This document shows positions 44,419 to 52,257 of a stretch of 64,000 nt of DNA, piece after piece (the stretch's first letter is position 1; each line of letters starts with the position of its first letter). Under the pieces are notes generated by a model that did not search any database, had not been told where the DNA came from, and saw nothing but the letters and a program-made list of their open reading frames with translations. A program made the translations under genes and the position numbers. The DNA comes from Chloroflexota bacterium (GTDB taxonomy: Bacteria; Chloroflexota; Dehalococcoidia; Bin125): assembly GCA_009838735.1 (NCBI GenBank), contig VXQZ01000036.1:46781-110780 (forward strand), written 5' to 3'.

Positions 44419-44547
44419 TCAGCGGTGGCGATGACGCCAGTGCGCCATCTTCTTTCCGGCGCGGCTCTTGCCTTTCTTGCTGCTTCGGCCGCCGGAGAGC
44501 CGCAGCGCTGCCGCGCTGATGCTTGATCGCCGGTGCTTCCGTGCCAT
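44419..44547 (-). CDS. Small highly basic protein, 42 aa
   Basis: ATG at 44547 is preceded by GAGGGGC at a good distance. The product is Lys/Arg/Ser-rich with KKGKSRAGKK and ends in RHRHR, predicting nucleic-acid binding. It lies 14 nt upstream of the 171-aa gene on the same strand. No family is recognised; it could be a chance ORF, but the ribosome binding site and composition favour a gene. Confidence 0.4.
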   Translation of the reverse strand: MARKHRRSSISAAALRLSGGRSSKKGKSRAGKKMAHWRHRHR

Positions 44548-44737
44548 TGGTTGGCGCCCCTCGCTGAACATCCAAGATTCCTCATCCAAGCCGCGGCCGG
44601 CGCGCGTTGGTTGACACGAGCGTCCAAAACGTGAGCGTGCTGACTGACCACGCGCCGATGAAGTTCTTTGTGGACGGCTATGAAATCTCCAGCCCATAAT
44701 TGGGCCTACCAGATGAGTTCCGCGCCGGAGATACCGC

Positions 44738-44770
44738 AAACCGTCTGCAAACCGTCCACGAACCGTTCAA
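44738..44770 (+). repeat. Three 11-bp direct repeats (AACCGT core) upstream of tRNA-Phe
   Basis: AACCGT recurs at 44739, 44750 and 44761, exactly 11 bp apart, as units AAACCGTCTGC, AAACCGTCCAC and GAACCGTTCAA. The spacing is about one helical turn, as for proteins binding one DNA face. It lies 90 nt before the tRNA, an integration hot spot, so integrase arm-type or regulator sites are possible. Confidence 0.6.
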
Positions 44771-44822
44771 TCGCATGATCGGTTGAGGAAAATTCTTCCG
44801 TCGTGTGCTAGGTTCGAAATCA

Positions 44823-44854
44823 GAGCCCCCGACCGATGGCGCGGCCGGGGGCTC
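44823..44854. terminator. Strong GC hairpin just upstream of tRNA-Phe
   Basis: 8-bp perfect stem GAGCCCCC (44823-44830) with GGGGGCTC (44847-44854), 16-nt loop, ending 5 nt before the tRNA. Might be a processing signal of the tRNA precursor or a terminator for either strand. No U-run. Confidence 0.45.
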
Positions 44855-44859
44855 CTAGA

Positions 44860-44934
44860 GGCGACGTAGCTAAGCGGCTAAGGCTCACGTCTGAAAAACG
44901 TGGATCACGGGTTCGAATCCCGTCGTCGCCTCCA
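44860..44934 (+). tRNA. tRNA-Phe (GAA)
   Basis: Full cloverleaf: acceptor GGCGACG/CGTCGCC, D-arm, anticodon stem CACGT/ACGTG with loop CTGAAAA giving anticodon GAA, T-stem ACGGG/CCCGT with loop TTCGAAT, discriminator T and an encoded CCA. 75 nt. No second copy of its 3' end is visible in the window, so no att duplication is evident. Confidence 0.95.
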
Positions 44935-45016
44935 TTGCAATTCTAAGATCGTGCCGTCACAATAGCACGTCTAGCTGCCGCATCGTCTGTTGACACTCTG
45001 GAAAAGCGGCCGACGG

Positions 45017-45259
45017 TCAGTCGTCCCGGCGCTTTCGCGCCGCTTCGCGCATCAGTTCAGCCGTCCGGTTTGGTCCGTACTGCGGCCGCTCCCTCGGCTC
45101 CGTAGCAGCAGCCACAGACGATTCACGCTTTTCCTTCGCCTGGTTCGCGAGCCGTTTCGCCTCTCTCGTGGTCTGCCTGGCTTCGTTGGCGGTCCGAGAC
45201 GTATTCGAAGCGATCCGAGCCACGAACAGCGTGTTGATGATCAGCGCCATGATGATCAC
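45017..45259 (-). CDS. Small membrane-anchored helical protein, 80 aa
   Basis: Starts with GTG (45259) or ATG (45250). A short hydrophobic N-terminus (IIMALIINTLFVARIA) is followed by a continuous charged helix (ANEARQTTREAKRLANQAKEKRES), a likely coiled coil. No family is recognised. Composition differs from shadow ORFs, so it is kept with modest confidence. Confidence 0.4.
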   Translation of the reverse strand: MIIMALIINTLFVARIASNTSRTANEARQTTREAKRLANQAKEKRESSVAAATEPRERPQYGPNRTAELMREAARKRRDD

Positions 45260-45544
45260 GTAGCCCTGAATGCTGATCTCTTGGAGCGCGGTGAATTCCG
45301 CACGTGGCTCCTTTCATTACAAGCGAGTTGGAACTTGTTACCGGACAGAAGACCGTCGCACCGTGTACGCCGGAAAGGGAGCATGGAAAAGATCCATTCG
45401 CAGTGAACAGCGCACGCAGCGCGCAACTCCCTTGTCTGGCGCGTGGGTCGTCGCGCCGCCGGCCAGCGTTGTCAACGTGCGACCAGCAAAGCACGCGCAC
45501 GCGGTAGAGTGGTCCGTAAGAGCAGCGAGAGTGAGCCGCCGCCA

Positions 45545-45658
45545 ATGCCGAAGCGACCGACTGTCATCACGCCGACGAAGAAGACGCGGCAGGAGATTGC
45601 AAGAGCGATGTTGAAGCCGAAGCCGCGGAAGAAATCGAAGTCATCCCCGAACGGCTAG
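45545..45658 (+). CDS. Small basic protein, 37 aa, ending at IS insertion site
   Basis: ATG at 45545, product MPKRPTVITPTKKTRQEIAR followed by a Lys/Pro/Arg-rich tail. Its TAG stop is part of the CTAG target tetranucleotide directly abutting the IS5-family element. The stop may be native or the protein may have been cut short by the insertion. The ribosome binding site is weak. Comparable in size and charge to the 42-aa protein at 44419. Confidence 0.35.
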   Translation: MPKRPTVITPTKKTRQEIARAMLKPKPRKKSKSSPNG

Positions 45659-46961
45659 CAGGCTGCTGAACAACTAAGAGCAAGAGGCAGATCTCTCGGC
45701 GATCTACGGCTGGGAGGCGTCGTTGCGTCAGCAGCGACGGGGTCCAATAGAGCAGAGGGTGGGCTGTGGTGCCCTGGTTCTGGCGTCTGAGGCCGGTCGC
45801 GGTCGATTCGCCTATGCCGGGGCCGCCTCGACATTGGCGAGGCGGGTGAGGTTGTAGGCGGCAGCGGTCAGTTCGAGCCATAACTTGTTGCGGGCCCGGC
45901 CCAGGTAGCGCAGCTTGCCGCCGGCGCCGACCGTCTTGATCCAGCCGAAGACCTCCTCGACCAGCTTGCGCCGGCGCTGACTGAGTCGGTAACCGGCGTG
46001 CCGGGTCGTACGACCGTCGATCGCCCTGCGCCGGCCGCGCTCGTTCTGGGCGACATGCGGGGTCAGTCCTAGCGCGCGCAGGTCCCAGACGAAGTCTCGC
46101 GTGTCGTAGGCGCGGTCGGCGCCGACCGTCGCCGGGCCCGTGACGCTGCGTTCGAGCATCGCCACCGCGGCGTCGCGTTCGGCGTAGCCGTCCGCCTCGG
46201 TCAGCTCGACATCGACGACCAGGCCGTGGCGGTTCTCGGTCAGCAGATGACCGAAGTAGAAGAGCCGCGCCTTTCGCTGGGGACCCTTGCGATAGAGCCG
46301 GGCCTCCGGGTCGGTGGTCGACGCGTGCGTCTCGCGGCGGCGGCGCTCGCCGGTGAAGTCGCGCGGCCGGTTGCGTCCGCCGCCGGCAGAGGGTGGCTGC
46401 TCGTCGCGCGGCCGGTAGCTCTTGTGCGAGGCCCAGGCGTCGAGCAGCGTGCCATCGACCGTGAAGTGGTCGGACGAGAGCAACCGCCGTCGCCTGGCCT
46501 CCTTGACCGCCTCCTTGAGCAGCACCCGCGCCGCATCGGCGTCCATGAGCCGCTCGCGGTTCTTGGTGAACGTGGCCGGATGGAACGGCTCGTCTTCCAC
46601 ATTGAGGTCCAGGAACCATTTGAACAAGAGGTTGTAGCGGAGCTGCTCGCAGAACTGGCGCTCCGAGCGGACCGTGTAGAAGGCCATCGGCAGGCTCGCC
46701 TTGAGCAGGTGCTCGGGCGGGATCGAGGGCCGCCCGGTGTCCGCGTAGATCTCGTCGAGCAGGGGCGACATCCGCCTGAGCGCCGAGTCGGCCAGGGGCT
46801 TGATCCGCCGCAGCGGGTGGTCCTTCGAGACGAAGCCGTCCGGCGTCAGACCCAGCATCATCGTCGCCTGCCGCTCAGACTCACCGCGCATCGCAGGCCT
46901 CCCTCAACTATCGGATCAACACCTCCCCCATGATCTCATACGGTCGTTCTTCAGCAGCCTG
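45659..46961 (-). mobile_element. IS5-family insertion sequence, intact
   Basis: 1303 bp. Terminal inverted repeats CAGGCTGCTGAACAAC (45659-45674) and the complement of CAGGCTGCTGAAGAAC (46946-46961), 15 of 16 matching. Flanks are CTAG on the left (45655-45658) and TTAG on the right (46962-46965), fitting a YTAR-type target. One complete transposase gene. A degenerate relative lies at 61943-62779. Confidence 0.9.
45812..46891 (-). CDS. IS5-family transposase
   Basis: 359 aa. The N-terminal DUF772-type domain contains PPEHLLKASLPMAFYTVRSERQFCEQLRYN and a downstream FTKNRERL. The DDE catalytic core has Asp in FTVDGTLLDAW, Asp in VGADRAYDTRDFV and Glu in LVEEVFGWIKT. The arrangement HVAQNERGRRRAIDGRTTRH before the last motif is typical. 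It catalyses cut-and-paste movement of the element. It is complete, with no frameshift or stop, so the element may still be active. Confidence 0.9.
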   Translation of the reverse strand: MRGESERQATMMLGLTPDGFVSKDHPLRRIKPLADSALRRMSPLLDEIYADTGRPSIPPEHLLKASLPMAFYTVRSERQFCEQLRYNLLFKWFLDLNVEDEPFHPATFTKNRERLMDADAARVLLKEAVKEARRRRLLSSDHFTVDGTLLDAWASHKSYRPRDEQPPSAGGGRNRPRDFTGERRRRETHASTTDPEARLYRKGPQRKARLFYFGHLLTENRHGLVVDVELTEADGYAERDAAVAMLERSVTGPATVGADRAYDTRDFVWDLRALGLTPHVAQNERGRRRAIDGRTTRHAGYRLSQRRRKLVEEVFGWIKTVGAGGKLRYLGRARNKLWLELTAAAYNLTRLANVEAAPA

Positions 46962-47161
46962 TTAGGCGTGTGAGCAACACCCTTTGTCAGACACCATCCG
47001 TGTCAGGACGCCCCGACGCCCAACTGGCTAGCCTAGTCAAGCAAATCCAAACGCGTTCACTTCGTCCTCGCCTCATCGATCTGCATCTCGGTCGCATGCC
47101 CTGTGGCCTCCTTCTGGTCGGTATCCTGCAGGCGATTGCGAATCCCTCCAGGAGGTCTCAG

Positions 47162-48244
47162 ATGCAGCTGATTCATAGCGCCAGGAAGCTAGCCAGACGG
47201 ACCCTCAAGGTGGCATATCACAGGACTCGTAGCCTGGCTTCGCGTGGTCGTCGCGGCGTGTTCAATGCTCTTGCGGGTGACGATATCGTCACTACAGTGC
47301 GTTTCGAAGCCGAGACTGCTGCTTCGGAGAACCGATCTGTTGGCAGGCACAACGCGATTCTTCGACGGCTGGATGCGGCGGATGTCACAACAGAATCGAT
47401 CCGTCAACTGTTAGTCGAGATAAGCGAAAGGGTTAGCTCTCTGGAACGAGCAATGGAGTCAGTATCAGAGCTTTCCCAGGAGATGGCGACGCAGAGACAG
47501 TTGCAAGACGCGGTAGAGGAGTCGCAAAGACGATTGAATGCTATCGATCGCCGACTAAAGGCGCTCGTAACCAAGCAAGAGATGGAGGAAGTAAGCTATT
47601 CGCTGGACGCTAAGGTCGGAGCCATAGGGCGGGAAGTGGGCGCACTGGCCAACCAGCTGGAAGTACTTTCGAATGAGAGCGAAGTCCCAAACTCAGATAA
47701 TCCTGTTGAAATGAGGATGGTTGGCCTGAGTGAGGGGACTGAGCATCTCTCGCGAGTGCTTGCGGAAACGCCCAGTCAGGATCCACGTCGTGAGCAACTA
47801 GTCTCGTCGCTGAATGCAATTCAGAAGCTTCAGGGGCGCTTGGTGACGCCAGCTGACTTCGATGAGCAGACCTTTGTCTTATCACCTTCAGAGAGCGACG
47901 CACTGACGCTGATGGCAGAGCATCTCTTTGCGGAAGCGAGCCCCTCTGTGCAGGGTGCTCAAGCTGGCAGCACTCACATTCACCAACTGGCCTTGGGTAA
48001 AGGAAGCCGCAACGTTTTGCTGAATCTAGGGCAATTGGGTGTTAGCAAGCAAGAGAGCATCATCAGTTTCGTGCCAGTGGAACGGGAGGACCATGGCAGA
48101 AAGAGATGGGCCAAAGTATGGCCCTGGGTCAAGCGTTCGAGTCCGGCTGCTTTCGCGCTGCTGTTCCTGGCCGTAAGAACCGCGGTGGGAGATCCGACAG
48201 CTCCTATGGAAGCTCTGTTGCTCTGGATCGGACCACCCAGTTGA
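47162..48244 (+). CDS. Coiled-coil protein with C-terminal membrane segment, 360 aa
   Basis: The start at 47162 is set by an excellent AGGAGG six nt upstream; the frame is open further back but runs toward the IS end. A basic N-terminus (ARKLARRTLKVAYHRTRSLASRGRRG) is followed by a long coiled coil (~60-175, with SLERAMESVSELSQEM). A globular part follows, with one hydrophobic helix near the C-terminus (AAFALLFLAVRTAVG). It could be a tail-anchored membrane protein. Lower GC than the neighbours suggests recent acquisition. No family recognised. Confidence 0.6.
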   Translation: MQLIHSARKLARRTLKVAYHRTRSLASRGRRGVFNALAGDDIVTTVRFEAETAASENRSVGRHNAILRRLDAADVTTESIRQLLVEISERVSSLERAMESVSELSQEMATQRQLQDAVEESQRRLNAIDRRLKALVTKQEMEEVSYSLDAKVGAIGREVGALANQLEVLSNESEVPNSDNPVEMRMVGLSEGTEHLSRVLAETPSQDPRREQLVSSLNAIQKLQGRLVTPADFDEQTFVLSPSESDALTLMAEHLFAEASPSVQGAQAGSTHIHQLALGKGSRNVLLNLGQLGVSKQESIISFVPVEREDHGRKRWAKVWPWVKRSSPAAFALLFLAVRTAVGDPTAPMEALLLWIGPPS

Positions 48245-48515
48245 TGAGTGGGGGATCCTCTAGGGCCTGTTCACTTTATCTCGTCATGACGTGGATGCAG
48301 GCGAGATAGAGAAAATGCGCCCTAGCGTCGGCGTCGGCCAATGGAGCGCTCACTGCCCCTCCTCCGAGGGCGTATCCGTTCCTACTCGGCGAACGCAGCG
48401 GTCGTTGCGCCGTGCTGGCCGAGCAGGTTCCCGCTCGGAGGTGCAGACGCGACTATCTGATATCTCTCACCGCCGAAACCTACGACGCTCGCCAGTTTCT
48501 AACACCTGAGTCGGG

Positions 48516-48788
48516 CTACCTCTTCGCCACTTCTGCAGCCGCGTCCGCGTGGTAGAATACGAGGTGAGATACCAGGTTCACATCGACTGAGAGTACATCC
48601 CGAATACCTTTCCGCACTTGAGAGACGGCATCGACGGGGGCGGATTCGAACCGCAGCACGATCTCTTTGGAATCGTGTCCGTTTCCGGTCTACCGCTCCG
48701 AGTAGATGACCAGTCTGGCAGATCCAATGTCGAGCGGGATGCAGACAACATGCTGCCGAACGTCGATTCTCGGCGTTTCATCTGCCAT
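48516..48788 (-). pseudogene. Small gene with one in-frame amber codon
   Basis: One frame of 90 codons reads MADETPRIDVRQHVVCIPLD, continues to LVIYSER, then TAG (48690-48692), then continues in the same frame as GNGHDSKEIVLRFESAPVDA and on through a clearly protein-like ending to TAG at 48516. Both sides of the amber look like one small protein. Either a recent nonsense mutation, a sequencing error, or two separate short genes with a GTG restart (EI-V-LRF). Family not recognised. Confidence 0.5.
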
Positions 48789-49338
48789 GCCGCTCCGCTC
48801 ACCGTTTGCCGACAAACCCGGCGTAGGAAAGCTGCATGCGGAACGACCGCCGCAACCGCAAGCACGAAACCCTTGACCATGGTCTTGGGGAGTACGAGCG
48901 CGGGCAGCTTCACACAAACAGCATGGCCTCGTTCCAGTCGATGCGGCTACGCGGGGGCAAATAAGCAGATGTCGCCCCTGCAGTTACACCGGCACGTGCG
49001 GAAGTTTGACGATCTGATCAACGCGCCGGACCTAGCACTGAGAAACAGCTGCCTGCGTTAGTCGGGCGCGCTCAGAACAAAGATCCACAGTATGCGGAGA
49101 TTGTTTGAGTAAGCAACGAGTAGCGCCGCAGCGACCGCGAAAGGTGCGCTATTCTGTGACGCGGAATGGACGGCATTCGAACCTCCAACTACCGTGGTCA
49201 ACACGCTCGGAACCTCGCGTTAGAACGTGAGCACACTTCCCTTCTATGGCCACTCTGACGAAGATGCTAGCAGCGAGGCTAACGCACGGCGCAGATCGTG
49301 AGGACTGTCCTGAGTCGTCTAACTGGAAAGGAGAAGGT
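48789..49338. other. Gene-poor stretch, about 550 nt
   Basis: No convincing gene. Short frames exist on both strands, but composition is not protein-like. The right end carries a very strong ribosome binding site (AAAGGAGAAGG) belonging to the next entry. Confidence 0.4.
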
Positions 49339-49540
49339 ATGACAACGAACAAGCTGCCGTCGCATCGATGCGAGTCCGGAGGAGATTGCGGAACGGGTGT
49401 TGGTTGCGCCTGTGAACGCGCATGAGTATCGAGAGTACAGGCCTGACACTTACGAAGACGTTCTTGCGTGGCCGATGATGCCGTTTGATGACGGACGTTG
49501 CGAGGGGCGCGCAATGAGCAAAGAGACGGAAGGAACCTGA
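49339..49540 (+). pseudogene. Small gene with a +1 frameshift, upstream partner of next gene
   Basis: AAAGGAGAAGG precedes ATG at 49339, which encodes MTTNKLPS and then runs out of frame. Skipping one C after codon 8 gives IDASPEEIAERVLVAPVNAH and onwards to ..FDDGRCEGRAMSKETEGT and TGA at 49538. The 66-aa reconstructed protein is acidic and well composed. Its stop is one nt before the start of the 278-aa gene, so the two form an operon. A single-nucleotide insertion, a programmed shift or an assembly error would all explain it. Confidence 0.55.
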
Positions 49541-49541
49541 T

Positions 49542-50378
49542 ATGACAGACAACCATAAGCCCGTTGCCCATTTGAGACGCGCACTCAAAGAGGTAGAAGC
49601 TGAAGTCGAGACCGAATGGATACCGGATGACTACACGGCAGGTGCAAGATCACAGGCCTCGACAACCCATCATGCACTTGAGGTTGGACTAAAGGGGGTG
49701 CTTAGGGCGAGTGGTGTAAGCGAACGGGCGACGCGGGGTCATAATCTATTGCCCCTGCTGGAGATGGTCCAGCAACATAGAGGCAAGGAGTTTGATGACA
49801 TCGTAAGATGCTTCGAAACGAGCATTGACTTGTGCGATAGTATCACAGGTATGGCGCGTAGAGACATCACCGACATCTTCGATTATCTGAGATCAGACTT
49901 CAATAGCGACACATACGAAGCAAATAAGTACTGGAGCATCGAAAACTCGGACGAAACAGGCGGCGGCGCGATAGCGATTGTTACCAGGGAGATCGTGTTA
50001 GCGTTGATAGCAATATTGTCGGGCGAACGACCGCAAGATGCCCACGGTCGCATCGAGGATGAGTTGAGGAAGTCGATAGTGGTCGAGAGGGGACTTGACC
50101 GACCGTGGGATACCGACGAGTGGCTTGCGCCAGGATCGCTCCGAGAGCGATTGGAAGTGATAGAAGGCGTAGAAGACAACAAGGTGCTTCGCGCGGCCGT
50201 TCGCCGTTGTCACCGAGAGACGAAGGACTTGACTGTTAGGTATTGGGCTATGGCAATCAGAAACAGGCTGTTGAACAGCAAATCCAGTCGTTTCGTGGAG
50301 CGCAGGGAAAGAGCAGGAATTGCCTCAGATCCCCTTCGAGGCATCGCCTACGGCGTGGCTAAGCGATTTCGATCGTGA
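49542..50378 (+). CDS. Helical protein with HEPN-like N-terminal region, 278 aa
   Basis: ATG one nt after the preceding TGA. The N-terminal ~100 aa are helical with TTHHALEVGLKGVLRASG and ATRGHNLLPLLEMVQ, the pattern of HEPN-type substrate/nucleotide-binding bundles. The remainder is helical without a recognised domain (ERLEVIEGVEDNKVLRAAVRRC). No catalytic RX4H motif is certain. With its small, frameshifted upstream partner it looks like a two-gene toxin-antitoxin or abortive-infection type unit; that is inference. Confidence 0.55.
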   Translation: MTDNHKPVAHLRRALKEVEAEVETEWIPDDYTAGARSQASTTHHALEVGLKGVLRASGVSERATRGHNLLPLLEMVQQHRGKEFDDIVRCFETSIDLCDSITGMARRDITDIFDYLRSDFNSDTYEANKYWSIENSDETGGGAIAIVTREIVLALIAILSGERPQDAHGRIEDELRKSIVVERGLDRPWDTDEWLAPGSLRERLEVIEGVEDNKVLRAAVRRCHRETKDLTVRYWAMAIRNRLLNSKSSRFVERRERAGIASDPLRGIAYGVAKRFRS

Positions 50379-50616
50379 TCGAGATCAAGAGATGGTGGAT
50401 AAACAGGCGTATAGTCTCTTTCACGATCCGCCCTAGCGGTCTGAGGCATTGGCCCTGACGGTGCGTTTGGCATCTCCTGGCGAATTCTGACTTAACTCGC
50501 TATCCAGGTCACACTAACCCTCTCAGCACTGACTGTTCACTGTGGTCACTACTGACTGATTCTGCGGGCAAAAGCACGGAGGGTGACCAGATTAGGAGTC
50601 CGAGCGGATTGCCTGC

Positions 50617-52257
50617 TCAGCCGAATGCACGCTCAGGGATTGGGCGTTCGCTCGATCTCCATGCAGAGCCAAGAGGCCCCCGCTCTTCCAGGGTGCTACA
50701 ATCGCTGACCCACAAGGGCAAACGGACGCCGCTGCCTTGCTGTGCTTCCCGTGTGAGCCGCAGGAAGTGACCCGCTGCGAGCGGGGCCTCGAACGCGACC
50801 AGGACGAGCGGCGGAACGCCGTGGTCCTCGACCGGCCGCTTCGAGCTGAAGTAGTGCAGGTAGGGCGCGAGCCGGCGGGCCATGGTCGAGGGCCGGATCG
50901 CGCGGCGTTCCCATTCGAGGAAGAACGGCTGAACCCGGTCCTCGCGGCGCAGCACGCCGAACGCGTCGGGCTGGATCGAGCGCAGGCGGCACTGGAAGCG
51001 GAAGTAGCGCGACGCCCTGTGCGGCGGGTCGAGCTGGACCAGCTGCCGACCCTTGGAGGGTGCTTGTTCGGCCAGGGCGGCCAGGAATCCGTGCACGGCA
51101 TCCGTGTGGGCGAGGTTGCGCAGCAGCTGGCGGGTCCTGGTTCCCCTGACGTTGCGCCAGCCAAATCCGCCCTTGGCGTCGATCAACTCGGAGCTCCAGC
51201 GCTGGCGCAGTCCGCCGACCGAGGCGCGGTCGCGCCGGGCGAGCAGGGCGAGCCCGCGGTCAGAGAGCGCGAGCCTGGTCCGGCCGGAGACGGCGAGCCG
51301 GTTGATCAGGCCCCACTCGCCTGGGCGCCGCAGCAGGCCGCGCAGGCGCGAGCGGCTAACTCCGAGCAGCTTGGCCAGGTGGTCGAGCCGCAGCCAGGGC
51401 CAGTCCGCCAGAAGATCGAGCGCGCGTTTCTCGGACGGCCCCAGCCGAGCGGACAGCGTGCGTACGCTCAGCCTGACTGGGTTCCCCTCCTCGATGGGCG
51501 CTGAGACGCGAACCAGTGGACGCTCGACCGGCCATGACCGATCTGTGCCCGGGAGGTCCAGCGCTTCGCGCAGGCTGAGCGGGGGCGAACCCGAGGGCGC
51601 GCGCCAGATCCGAGCGTCCGGTCCGGCCCGGGCGGCGTCACGTTCGACGGAGAGGAAGCACGGCTCGGACATCGTCCGCAGCCGCCGCGCGGCGTCGCGC
51701 AGCCGGGTCTCGTCCGGCGCCAACAGCAGCACGGCGGCGAACCGCGGGCCGCCTTGCAGGCGGGCGAGCCGCCTCGCGACGGAACCACGTTCATTGAGGC
51801 GGCCCAGGCGGAGGAGCGCGATGGAGCGCCCGTCCGCCAGCCGCAGGCAGAGATCGACCGGCGCCGCGCGGTAGCAGCGGGCCTGGAGCGGGAACCCGAT
51901 GTCGGCAACCGCGCAGCAGAGCCGGTAGAGCGTGGCCAAGGCGTCGATCCGTCCCAGGAACAGCCGGCGCGCATGCTCCGAGACCATCCGCTCGCGCAGC
52001 AACCGCTCCAGGTCGACGCCTTCCGCCTCGGCCAGCTGGCGCAGACCGGCGGCGGTGAGCGCGAACCGCCGGGTCGGCGCGATCAGCTCGGCGGCGTGGC
52101 GCACCGGCTCGACCAGCCGCTCCCGCTCAAGCGCCCCAACCGCGCGGTAGACCGAGCCGCGCGACCAGCCCGACAGCGCCGCCAGCTCGAGCCGGTCGAG
52201 CAGCGGCAGGCGGCTGAGCCAACCGAGCACGCTCAGCGCGGGAGCATCGCCTCTCAT
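50617..52257 (-). CDS. Replication-relaxation family winged-helix protein
   Basis: 546 aa. Two winged-helix regions: residues ~10-75 (DRLELAALSGWSRGSVYRAVGAL) and ~275-345 (EKRALDLLADWPWLRLDHLAKLLGVSRSR). The C-terminal half is basic, with HTDAVHGFLAALA and RRAIRPSTMARRLAPYLHY, as in replication-relaxation proteins of actinobacterial and Chloroflexota mobile elements. It probably binds the element's origin. The ATG overlaps the stop of the coupling-ATPase gene (ATGA), linking DNA processing with transfer. Confidence 0.75.
   Translation of the reverse strand: MRGDAPALSVLGWLSRLPLLDRLELAALSGWSRGSVYRAVGALERERLVEPVRHAAELIAPTRRFALTAAGLRQLAEAEGVDLERLLRERMVSEHARRLFLGRIDALATLYRLCCAVADIGFPLQARCYRAAPVDLCLRLADGRSIALLRLGRLNERGSVARRLARLQGGPRFAAVLLLAPDETRLRDAARRLRTMSEPCFLSVERDAARAGPDARIWRAPSGSPPLSLREALDLPGTDRSWPVERPLVRVSAPIEEGNPVRLSVRTLSARLGPSEKRALDLLADWPWLRLDHLAKLLGVSRSRLRGLLRRPGEWGLINRLAVSGRTRLALSDRGLALLARRDRASVGGLRQRWSSELIDAKGGFGWRNVRGTRTRQLLRNLAHTDAVHGFLAALAEQAPSKGRQLVQLDPPHRASRYFRFQCRLRSIQPDAFGVLRREDRVQPFFLEWERRAIRPSTMARRLAPYLHYFSSKRPVEDHGVPPLVLVAFEAPLAAGHFLRLTREAQQGSGVRLPLWVSDCSTLEERGPLGSAWRSSERPIPERAFG

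Noticed and set aside
44860..44934. attL/attR duplication of the tRNA-Phe 3' end
   Set aside because: No second copy of the 3' tRNA sequence is seen in the window, and the recombinases present are serine type, which do not normally use tRNA genes.
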